From Roseateles_C aquae (lineage in GTDB: Bacteria > Pseudomonadota > Gammaproteobacteria > Burkholderiales > Burkholderiaceae_C): DNA of 64,000 nucleotides. A program made the translations under genes and the position numbers. Positions 24,868 to 31,996 of the stretch are shown in pieces; position 1 is the stretch's first letter, and each line of letters begins with the position of its first letter. A model generated the notes under the pieces. That model worked only from the letters and a program-made list of their open reading frames with translations. It was not told the DNA's origin and did no database searches. The stretch lies in assembly GCF_032337115.1 (NCBI RefSeq), contig NZ_JAVXZY010000001.1, forward strand, positions 868,001-932,000, written 5' to 3'.

Positions 24868-27608
24868 GCACCGACAGGGCCGCGGCCGATGACGATATCG
24901 ATGCCGACTACGCCCGCGTCAAGACCCTGTTCGGCGAGGTCTGCGAGCTGCCCGACGAAGCGGCGCGGCGGGCCCGGCTGATCGAGCTGGGCGCCGACGC
25001 GCAGATCAGCCAGCGCGTGCTGGCCCTGCTGGCTCAGGACGGCGCCACGCGCCAGCTGAGCGCGCCGGTCGAGGCCATGCTGCTCGATGCCAGCGAGCAG
25101 CTGCAAGGCGCTGGCAGCGAGCTGCAGCCGGGCGACCGACTCGGCGCCTGGACGCTGCAGTCCGAGCTCGGCCACGGCGGCATGGGCCGGGTCTTCCTGG
25201 CCGAGCGCAGCGATGGCCACTACCAGCAGCGCGCCGCCGTCAAGCTGCTGCTGGGCTGGTCCGGCGCCGAGGCGCGCGCGCAGCTGGCCCGCGAACGGCA
25301 GATCCTCGCCTCGCTGAACCACCCGCATATCGCCCGGCTGCTCGACGGCGGCACCACACCCGGCGGCCGGCCCTATCTGGTGATGGAGTACATCGAGGGC
25401 CAGCGCATCGATCGCTTCTGCGCGGAGAGGTCGCTCGATCTGCAGGCCCGGCTGGCGCTGTTTGCGCAGGTCTGCGAGGCGCTGGCCTATGCGCACCGCC
25501 AGCTGGTCATCCACTGCGATATCAAGCCCGGCAATGTGCTGGTCACCGCCGAGGGCCGAGCCATGCTGCTGGACTTTGGCATCGCCCGGCTGCAGGACCA
25601 GGAGCAGAGCGGCCACAGCGGCCTGACGCCGCGCTATGCCAGCCCCGAGCAGCAGGCCGGCCTGCCGCCGACGGTCAGCTCCGACATCTACAGCCTGGGC
25701 CGCATGCTGGACGATCTGCTCCAGCCGCTGGGCCGGCAGGCGGCACGGCGCGAGGAATGGCAGGCCATCGTCGCGCGGGCCAGTGCCAGCGAACCGGCGC
25801 TGCGCTACCTGAGCGTGGCCGCGCTGCAGAGTGATCTGCGCCGCTTTCATCAACATCTGCCGCTGACGGCACTGCCGCGCCGCTGGCCCTACCTAACCCG
25901 CAAATTGCTGCGTCGCCGCTGGCCCTGGGTGCTGGCGGCCGCGGTGGGCCTGCTGATGGCGGGCGGCTTCACGCTGCGCCTGGTGCAGGAGCGCGACCGT
26001 GCGCTGCAGGCGGAAGGCCGAGCACGCGCCGAGGCCGCTACGGCCGAGCAGGTCAGCGAGATGATGATTGCGATGTTCGAGGGCGCCGATCCGGCCGTCT
26101 CCGGCCGCCCCGATCTCAGCGCCGCGGCCCTGGTCGACAAGGGCCGCGAGCATGTGCAGAGCGATCTGGGCAATCAGCCGGCGCTGCAGGCCCGGATGCG
26201 CAGCGTGCTCGGTCGCGCCTACGAGAACATGGGCCAGCCGCGCCCGGCCATCGAGCTCTACCAGCAGGCGGCGGCACAGCTCGGCGCCCAGGGCCGGCTC
26301 GACGAGCAGGCCGCCCAGCTCAGCCGTTTGGCGATGGCTTTGGGCAATACCGGCCGCCATGCCGAGGCCGAGGTGCCGGCCCGCCAGGCGCTGGCACTGC
26401 GCGAACGGCTGGGCAGCCCGGCACTCGAGCTCGCCGATGCCCGCGACACGCTGGGCTATGTGCTGGCACGGCTGGGGCGTCACGACGAGGCCGAACCGCT
26501 GCTCTCGCAGGCGCTGCAGACGCGACGTGCTGCCGAGCAGGGGCCGGACCGGCTGGTAGCCGTCTCGCTGCATCACCTTGGCATGCTGGCGGCCAACCGG
26601 GCCCGCTGGGAAGAGGCCGAGGCGCGGCTGCGCGAGGCGCTGGCGATCAAGCAGCAGCTCTTCCCGCCGGAGCACCCCACGGTGCTCAACAGCGTTCAGC
26701 AGCTGGCCGCTGCCCTGACCCAGCTGCGCCGGCTCGATGAAGCCCAGGCCCTGCTGCGTGAGCTGCTGCAACGGCGCCGCCAGGTCTTCGGCGTGCACAG
26801 CGCGCCCTATGCCACGGCGCTGAACGAACTCGGCAGCGCGCTGCAGGACGCCGGCCAGGCCGAGCAGGCCGTGCCGCTCTACCGCGAGGCGATGGGCATC
26901 GTCGAGGCGCTGCAGGGCCGGCGCTCGGCCACCTTTGCCGTCGATCTGAACAATCTCGCCACCGCGCTGGAAGACCTCGGCGATCCGGCGGCCGAGGCGG
27001 CCTACCGGGAGTCGCTGGCCATACGCCAGGCGGTGCTGCCCGCTGGCGACCTGTCAATCGCCCGGGCCCAGCACAATCTGGCCCGCTGGCTGCTGCGCCA
27101 AGGCCGCGCTGCCGACGCCCTGCCGCTGGCCCAGGCGGCGCTGCAGGGCCGGCTGGCGCGGCTCAAGCCCGAACACCAGGACTGCGTGGACAGCCGCCTG
27201 CTGATGACCGAGCTCTCGCTGAATCTCGGCCAGCCCGCCCAAGCCCGCGCGCAGCTCGACACGCTGCTGCCGCTGATGCCCCAGCTGCGGCCCTTGCGAC
27301 AGGCGCTGCTGCAGCGCATGCTCGCACGGGAACTGCTGCAGCCGCCGCAGCAGCCACAGCAGCGGGCGGCCGCGCTCAAGGCCATCGAATGGCTGCAAAT
27401 GGCCTTGCCCACGCTACAGGCCCAGCTGCCGCCCAAGCACCTGGAGCTGCTGCGCACGCAGCTGCTGCTCACCACCGCGCAGCGCCAGGCCGGCCAGGGC
27501 GCAGCCGCTGCACGAACCTGGCAGGACGCGATGAGCCGCGCCGCCAGCCTGCCGCCCCGGCACCCACTGCGCCGCGCCACCGAAGCGCTCAAGCCCGCCC
27601 CGGCCTGA
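24864..27608 (+). CDS. Transmembrane Ser/Thr kinase with C-terminal TPR region, module 2
   Basis: 914 residues, the same architecture as the module 1 kinase: helical N-terminus (1-92), kinase domain (about 93-335) with GHGGMGRVFLAE, K127, HCDIKPGN (217-224), DFG (237-239), SPEQQ (260-264) and DIYSLG (274-279); basic stretch plus membrane segment (about 347-374); then TPR-type repeats (about 400-900), for example YVLARLGRHDEAEPLLSQALQ. It is non-RD as well. The kinase halves are much more alike than the TPR halves, suggesting duplication followed by divergence of the sensor part. It is the last regulatory gene before three exported-protein genes on the same strand. Confidence 0.92.
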   Translation: MSTDRAAADDDIDADYARVKTLFGEVCELPDEAARRARLIELGADAQISQRVLALLAQDGATRQLSAPVEAMLLDASEQLQGAGSELQPGDRLGAWTLQSELGHGGMGRVFLAERSDGHYQQRAAVKLLLGWSGAEARAQLARERQILASLNHPHIARLLDGGTTPGGRPYLVMEYIEGQRIDRFCAERSLDLQARLALFAQVCEALAYAHRQLVIHCDIKPGNVLVTAEGRAMLLDFGIARLQDQEQSGHSGLTPRYASPEQQAGLPPTVSSDIYSLGRMLDDLLQPLGRQAARREEWQAIVARASASEPALRYLSVAALQSDLRRFHQHLPLTALPRRWPYLTRKLLRRRWPWVLAAAVGLLMAGGFTLRLVQERDRALQAEGRARAEAATAEQVSEMMIAMFEGADPAVSGRPDLSAAALVDKGREHVQSDLGNQPALQARMRSVLGRAYENMGQPRPAIELYQQAAAQLGAQGRLDEQAAQLSRLAMALGNTGRHAEAEVPARQALALRERLGSPALELADARDTLGYVLARLGRHDEAEPLLSQALQTRRAAEQGPDRLVAVSLHHLGMLAANRARWEEAEARLREALAIKQQLFPPEHPTVLNSVQQLAAALTQLRRLDEAQALLRELLQRRRQVFGVHSAPYATALNELGSALQDAGQAEQAVPLYREAMGIVEALQGRRSATFAVDLNNLATALEDLGDPAAEAAYRESLAIRQAVLPAGDLSIARAQHNLARWLLRQGRAADALPLAQAALQGRLARLKPEHQDCVDSRLLMTELSLNLGQPAQARAQLDTLLPLMPQLRPLRQALLQRMLARELLQPPQQPQQRAAALKAIEWLQMALPTLQAQLPPKHLELLRTQLLLTTAQRQAGQGAAAARTWQDAMSRAASLPPRHPLRRATEALKPAPA

Positions 27609-27627
27609 GCCGGCCACGACTGGCACC

Positions 27628-27675
27628 CAAACCCTGGGTGAACTCCGGACAAACCCTAGGTTTTGATAGTTCCGG
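27628..27675 (+). promoter_or_regulatory. Pair of related direct repeats upstream of the PEP-CTERM gene
   Basis: CAAACCCTGGGTGAACTCCGG (positions 27628-27648, 21 bases) and a 26-base relative (27650-27675) share CAAACCCT, an AGGT/GGGT centre and a closing TCCGG. Each contains a short near-palindrome (ACCCTGGGT; ACCCTAGGT). They lie 77-124 bases before the ATG at 27752, where an operator or activator site would be expected. No sigma-54 or clear sigma-70 promoter is visible. Confidence 0.5.
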
Positions 27676-27751
27676 GGGCTGATTCGCCCTTAGATCTACA
27701 GAGGCCCCGCCGTCATGGTGCGGCCACTGTGCATCAACCAGGGAGAAGTCC

Positions 27752-28384
27752 ATGCATCCATCCACCGTGCCCATGCTTGCGGCGCTGGCGCTCAGCCTTG
27801 GGCTGGGCAGCGCGCAGGCCGACAGCCGCTCCTACAGCGGCAGCTTCCAGACCGACGACGAGCTCTTCACCACCAGCTTCACGCTGACCGGTGACGACCT
27901 CTTCAGCGCCATCAGCTACTCCTTTGCCGGCGGCAGCAATGCCGCAGGCAGCAGCATCGCCGCCGGCGGCTTTGCCCCGGTGCTGGCGCTGTTCGAAGAC
28001 CAGCTGGGCCTGGTGCAGCTGGTGCGCGGCAGCAGCACCGTGTGTGGTGCCGGCAGCGCGATCGACCCGCAGAGCGGTTTCTGCTGGGACGCCCGGATGA
28101 GCGTAAGCCTGACGGCCGGCCACTACACGCTGGTGCTGTCGCAGGACGGCAATGAGCCGCTTGGCCAATTGCTCAGCGATGGCTACAGCCAGAGCGGCGT
28201 GCCCGACTACACCGGCCAGTTCTACCTGGGCCAGGCAGGCCAGCATTTCGTGATGGTCGACGGCAGCCAGCGCAGCGGCGCCTTCGCGCTGGACATCCAG
28301 GCCGCAGCCATCCCCGAGCCGGCCAGCGCCGCCTTGCTCAGCCTCGGCCTGCTGGCCCTGCTGCGCCGCCGCCGCGAGCAGTGA
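27752..28384 (+). CDS. Exported PEP-CTERM protein, DVUA0089-like
   Basis: 210 residues with a signal peptide (1-23, cleavage near AQA-DS), a beta-rich body and a C-terminal PEP-CTERM tail: IPEPASAAL, a hydrophobic stretch and RRRREQ. PEP-CTERM proteins are processed by exosortase and associated with exopolysaccharide and floc or biofilm matrix; no exosortase gene lies in this window. The body, with a domain start SYSGSFQTDDELFTTSFTL and GHYTLVLSQDGNEP, resembles the DVUA0089 family, whose function is unknown. AGGGAGA precedes the ATG. It follows the second sigma-kinase module by 143 bases. Confidence 0.85.
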   Translation: MHPSTVPMLAALALSLGLGSAQADSRSYSGSFQTDDELFTTSFTLTGDDLFSAISYSFAGGSNAAGSSIAAGGFAPVLALFEDQLGLVQLVRGSSTVCGAGSAIDPQSGFCWDARMSVSLTAGHYTLVLSQDGNEPLGQLLSDGYSQSGVPDYTGQFYLGQAGQHFVMVDGSQRSGAFALDIQAAAIPEPASAALLSLGLLALLRRRREQ

Positions 28385-28430
28385 GCATTGCCCCAGCCGC
28401 CGCCCCCTTTGCACTGAAACAGGACCCATC

Positions 28431-29489
28431 ATGAACAAGCACCACCTCGCCCTGGCCTTGGCCCTGCTGAGCCAGGCCGCCCTCGCCCTCGACCTGCCGC
28501 TGGCCGCCGATGCCCACATCAGCAGCGCGCTGCCCGCCAACAACTTCGGCGCCCTGCCCAATCTGAACGTCGGCAACGGGGCGACCGCGCTGCTGCGCTT
28601 CGATCTCTCCGCCCTGCCCGCCGGGCTCAAGCCGGCACAGCTGCAGAAGGCGACGCTGAAGCTGCATGTCAATCGCGTCGGCAGCGCCGGGGCGATCGAG
28701 CTGCAGACAGTCAACGGCGCCTGGAGCGAAGCCGCCGTCAGCGCCAGCGCGGCACCGCCGACCTCGGGCGCCGGCAGCGGCCCGGTGGCCAGCGTCAGCG
28801 CCGCCAATCAGTTCATCAGCATCGACGTCAGCAGTCAGCTGCGCGACTGGATTGCCAATCCCGGCGCGGCCTTCGGCTTTGCCATCACGCCGGCGCTCAG
28901 CGCGCCGTCGACGGTGGTCTTCATCGACAGCAAGGAAAACACCAGCACCTCGCATCTGCCGCAGCTGGACCTGACGCTGGCCGAGCAGGGCCCCAAGGGC
29001 GACCCCGGGCCGCAAGGCTTGCAAGGCCTGCCCGGGCAGCCCGGCGCCAAGGGCGATCCGGGGCCGCAGGGTCTCCAGGGGCCCAAGGGTGATACGGGCC
29101 CCAAGGGCGACACCGGTGCGACCGGAGCGCGCGGAGCGACCGGCGCCACTGGTGCCACTGGTGCCACTGGTGCGACTGGCCCGCAAGGCGCGCAGGGCCC
29201 GGCGGGCCCGGTCCGGCTGACCTATGTGCAGGCCGACAGCAATATGGGCGCCAACAGCTGGGGCGGCCTGAATGCCTCCTGCCCCGCCAACACCTTCCTG
29301 ACCGGCGGCGGCTGCGGCCATCGCGACAACAACAGCGCTCAGGCCGATATCCGGGTCGACTACGCCGGCCCCCATCCGAGTTCGCCGACCAACGCCTTCC
29401 ACTGCCTGCTGACCAACACCAGCGGCAGCGGCCGCGCCGTGCGGGCCTGGGCCATCTGCGCCTCGGCCACCAGCGTCAGCGTGCAATGA
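28431..29489 (+). CDS. Exported DNRLRE-type protein with collagen-like Gly-X-Y region, copy 1
   Basis: 352 residues. Signal peptide (1-19), then a beta-sandwich of the DNRLRE/CBM96 type (about 20-183: LPANNFGALPNLNVGNGATALLRFDLS, then WIANPGAAFGFAITP). Residues 187-258 are 24 uninterrupted Gly-X-Y triplets, rich in GPQ, GAT, GDP and GPK, able in principle to form a collagen triple helix without hydroxyproline. The C-terminal 94 residues include two Cys pairs (SCPANTFLTGGGCG; FHCLL and WAIC). Probably a trimeric surface or matrix fibre. AGGA lies ahead of the ATG. The next gene encodes a paralogue. Confidence 0.85.
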   Translation: MNKHHLALALALLSQAALALDLPLAADAHISSALPANNFGALPNLNVGNGATALLRFDLSALPAGLKPAQLQKATLKLHVNRVGSAGAIELQTVNGAWSEAAVSASAAPPTSGAGSGPVASVSAANQFISIDVSSQLRDWIANPGAAFGFAITPALSAPSTVVFIDSKENTSTSHLPQLDLTLAEQGPKGDPGPQGLQGLPGQPGAKGDPGPQGLQGPKGDTGPKGDTGATGARGATGATGATGATGATGPQGAQGPAGPVRLTYVQADSNMGANSWGGLNASCPANTFLTGGGCGHRDNNSAQADIRVDYAGPHPSSPTNAFHCLLTNTSGSGRAVRAWAICASATSVSVQ

Positions 29490-29506
29490 GCAAGCAGGAG
29501 ACCGCC

Positions 29507-30556
29507 ATGAAGCCATCACCCTCGTTGCACAGCGCCATCGGCGCCGCCTTGCTCGCCCTGATCAGCACCCCAGCCCTGGCGCTGGATGCACCGCTGGCCG
29601 CTGACGCGCACATCAGCACCAGCCTGCCGGCCAACAACTTCGGCAGCGTCGCCACCATCAACGTTGGCGGCGGCGCTACCGGCCTGCTGCGCTTTGACCT
29701 CAGCGGCCTGCCCGCCGGGCTGAGCGCCAGCAAGCTGGTCAAGGCCAATCTGCTGCTCTATGTGAACCGCGTCGGCACGGCCGGCGCCATCGAGGTGCAG
29801 GCACTCAACAGCGCCTGGAGCGAAGGCGGCGTCACCGCGGGCAGCGCACCGGCCACGGCCGGCGCCGGCAGCGGCCCCAGCGTGCCCATCGGCGCGGCCA
29901 ATCAATTCGTCAGCGTCGACCTGAGCAATCTGGTGCGCCAATGGATCGCCAATCCGGGCAGCAACTTCGGCATCGCGCTCACCCCGTCGCTGAGTGCCCC
30001 GGGCACCGTCGTGTTTCTGGACAGCAAGGAGAACAGCGCCACCGCCCATGTGGCCCGGCTGGACCTGACGCTGGCCGACCAGGGCCCCAAGGGCGACACC
30101 GGCGCGACCGGGGCCACTGGCGCTCCCGGGCCGCAAGGCGCCAAGGGCGATCCCGGCCCGCAAGGTCTGCAGGGCTTGACCGGGGCGACAGGCGCAACGG
30201 GTGCAACGGGGGCAACCGGCCCGCAAGGTGCCACCGGTGCTCAAGGGCCGCAGGGGGTGCAGGGTGTCCAGGGCATTCAGGGCCCGCCGGGACTGTCCAA
30301 CTATCTGCGCGTCAGCAGCGACGTGAGCGTGCCAGCCAGCTTCCTGGCCCAGCTGGACATCGGCTGCCCCAATGGCCGCAAAGTCCTGGCCGGCGGTTTC
30401 AAGCAGCCCGACGGCACGTCGGTGAACAACCAGATCCTGGTCAATGTGCACCAGAGCTTCCCGGCCTCGGACACCCTCTGGCGCCAGTTCATTGCCAACC
30501 GCACCGCAGCGCCCTTGACGATCACCATCTGGGCGGTCTGCGCGACGGCCAACTGA
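29507..30556 (+). CDS. Exported DNRLRE-type protein with collagen-like Gly-X-Y region, copy 2
   Basis: 349 residues, paralogous to the preceding gene in domain order. Signal peptide (1-25), DNRLRE-type domain (26-190, with APLAADAHISTSLPANNFG almost identical to copy 1), 23 Gly-X-Y triplets (193-261) with GAT repeats and a GVQ/GIQ end, and a C-terminal domain that differs clearly from copy 1 but keeps the WAVCA ending. I chose the ATG at 29507, preceded by GGAGA; an ATG at 29486 overlaps the copy 1 stop and would put extra polar residues ahead of the signal peptide. Translation is thus tightly linked to copy 1. Confidence 0.85.
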   Translation: MKPSPSLHSAIGAALLALISTPALALDAPLAADAHISTSLPANNFGSVATINVGGGATGLLRFDLSGLPAGLSASKLVKANLLLYVNRVGTAGAIEVQALNSAWSEGGVTAGSAPATAGAGSGPSVPIGAANQFVSVDLSNLVRQWIANPGSNFGIALTPSLSAPGTVVFLDSKENSATAHVARLDLTLADQGPKGDTGATGATGAPGPQGAKGDPGPQGLQGLTGATGATGATGATGPQGATGAQGPQGVQGVQGIQGPPGLSNYLRVSSDVSVPASFLAQLDIGCPNGRKVLAGGFKQPDGTSVNNQILVNVHQSFPASDTLWRQFIANRTAAPLTITIWAVCATAN

Positions 30557-30575
30557 GCACAGCGGCCGAGGTAGC

Positions 30576-30598
30576 GCCGGGTCCGCACCGGACCCGGC
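30576..30598. terminator. Strong hairpin between convergent genes
   Basis: Perfect 10-bp stem GCCGGGTCCG / CGGACCCGGC around a 3-base loop, in the 48-base gap between the second collagen-like gene and the ABC ATPase gene. No T-run on either side, so bidirectional termination is likely but unproven. Confidence 0.55.
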
Positions 30599-30604
30599 CC
30601 GCGT

Positions 30605-31897
30605 TCATGCCTCGCCCGACTCCGGCAGGTGGATCATGCCTGTGTGGTAGTTGTACTCGAAGACCTCGCCATAACGCGCCCATTCGATGGCCACCTTGAG
30701 CACCCGCTCGGCCTCGTGGGCGTCCATGCTTTCCTGCAACAGCTTCAGGAACGGCTCCTCGCGCAGCTCGCCGTGCACTTCCTGCTCCAGGCTGTGGCGG
30801 ATGAAGGCGGCGATGGGCACATGGGCCAGCAGCTGCTGGCCAAAGATCTCGCGGCGGAACTCGTGCTCGCCCTCGACATAGCGCTGGCCCAGCGGCGTGA
30901 TCAGCAGATCGCCGCGCTCCAGCTGCGCCAGGCCCAGGCGGTGCAGCGCATCGGCCAGCGGCAGCAGTTCCTCGTCGGTGAGGTCGCTTTCCTCGACCAG
31001 CTGCGGCAGGTCGGCGCGGCCCTTGAACTGCTCGTCGGCCAGCAGCTCCAGCAGGCTCTCCATCCGACCCACATCGGCCTCGGGCAGGCGGTCGGACAGG
31101 TGGGCACGCACCGGCTCGGCCTGACCGCTGGGCACCGAGCCCGCCGTCATCAGGCCGTAGACCTCGTCGATCAGGAGGCGCACTTCGGGGCTGTCCGGAT
31201 GGCGCGGCCGCGGCAGCGAGATCGGCAGCTCGGCGCGCACACGGCCGGGGTTGCTGGAGAAGATCAGCACCCGGTCGGCCATCATCACCGCTTCCTCGAT
31301 GTTGTGCGAAACCACCAGCATCGCCTTGGTCGGCATCTGGCCGCCCTGCCAGAGCTCGAGGATTTCGTTGCGCAGTCGCTCGCCGGTCAGCACATCCAGC
31401 GCGGAGAAGGCCTCGTCCATCAAGAGCACCGCCGGCTCGGTGACCAGCGCGCGGGCCAGGCCGACACGCTGGCGCATGCCGCCGGACAGCTCACGCGGCA
31501 GCGCGCCTTCGAAGCCGGCCAGGCCGATCAGCTCGATGGCCGCTTCGGCCCGGCGTTCCCGCTCGGCCGGCGCCACGCCGCGCGCCTCCAGGCCCAGCTC
31601 GACGTTCTGCTGCACCGTCAACCAGGGAAAGAGCGCGAAGGACTGGAACACCATCGCAATGCCCTGGGCCGGCCCGAACAGCGGCTGGCCGCGGTAACGC
31701 ACATCGCCGCCATCGGCCGGAATCAGCCCCGCCATGATGCGCAGCAGCGTGGACTTGCCCGAGCCCGACTGGCCCAGCAGCGCCACGATCTCGCCTTCCT
31801 TGAGCGTGAAATCCACATGCTCCAGCACCGAGCGCGAGCTGCCGTCCGAGGATTTGAAGCTCTTGGCGACGTTCTTCAGTTCAATCAATGGGTTCAT
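30605..31897 (-). CDS. ABC transporter ATPase with C-terminal AAA-associated domain
   Basis: 430 residues. The first 260 are an importer-type ATPase of the nitrate/sulfonate/taurine class: Walker A GQSGSGKST (42-50), Q-loop FQSFALFPW, signature LSGGMRQRVGLARA (137-150), Walker B VLLMDEAFSALD (157-168), switch H198. Residues about 275-425 are an extra domain like the AAA-associated C-terminal domain (PF09821), with LADEQFKGRADLPQLVEESDLTDEELLPL; its role may be regulatory. It pairs with the fused permease encoded upstream. No solute-binding protein is adjacent, so the substrate is unknown. Confidence 0.9.
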   Translation of the reverse strand: MNPLIELKNVAKSFKSSDGSSRSVLEHVDFTLKEGEIVALLGQSGSGKSTLLRIMAGLIPADGGDVRYRGQPLFGPAQGIAMVFQSFALFPWLTVQQNVELGLEARGVAPAERERRAEAAIELIGLAGFEGALPRELSGGMRQRVGLARALVTEPAVLLMDEAFSALDVLTGERLRNEILELWQGGQMPTKAMLVVSHNIEEAVMMADRVLIFSSNPGRVRAELPISLPRPRHPDSPEVRLLIDEVYGLMTAGSVPSGQAEPVRAHLSDRLPEADVGRMESLLELLADEQFKGRADLPQLVEESDLTDEELLPLADALHRLGLAQLERGDLLITPLGQRYVEGEHEFRREIFGQQLLAHVPIAAFIRHSLEQEVHGELREEPFLKLLQESMDAHEAERVLKVAIEWARYGEVFEYNYHTGMIHLPESGEA

Positions 31898-31956
31898 ACG
31901 GTTCTCTGTCTTCCCCAGCGACGCCCGAGGCTCCGGCTCTGCCGGGCCAATGGGCG

Positions 31957-31996
31957 TGCCCCCTTGAGGGGGCGCGCGAAGCGCGTAGGGGGTGGG
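31957..31996. repeat. REP-like GC-rich intergenic palindrome
   Basis: Between the permease stop and the ATPase start, TGCCCCCTTGAGGGGGCGCG is followed by CGAAGCGCGTAGGGGGTGGG; it contains the inverted pair CCCCCT/AGGGGG and a second GCGCG/CGCGT stem. Elements with this CCCCCTTGAGGGGG...AGGGGGTGGG pattern recur between genes in many Burkholderiales, from memory. Only this copy is seen here. Confidence 0.5.

Noticed and set aside
27609..27751. TGGCAC at 27621 as the start of a sigma-54 promoter for the PEP-CTERM gene
   Set aside because: No GC doublet of the -12 element at the required distance (CCCTGG there instead of TTGC-like).
29118..29177. Short tandem repeats as a CRISPR array
   Set aside because: They are 9-base in-frame Gly-Ala-Thr repeats inside a collagen-like gene, with no spacers.
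20957..30556. Recent horizontal transfer of the sigma-kinase-collagen block
   Set aside because: By eye the base composition and codon use match the rest of the window, and there are no flanking tRNA, repeat or integrase signs. A formal composition test was not possible.
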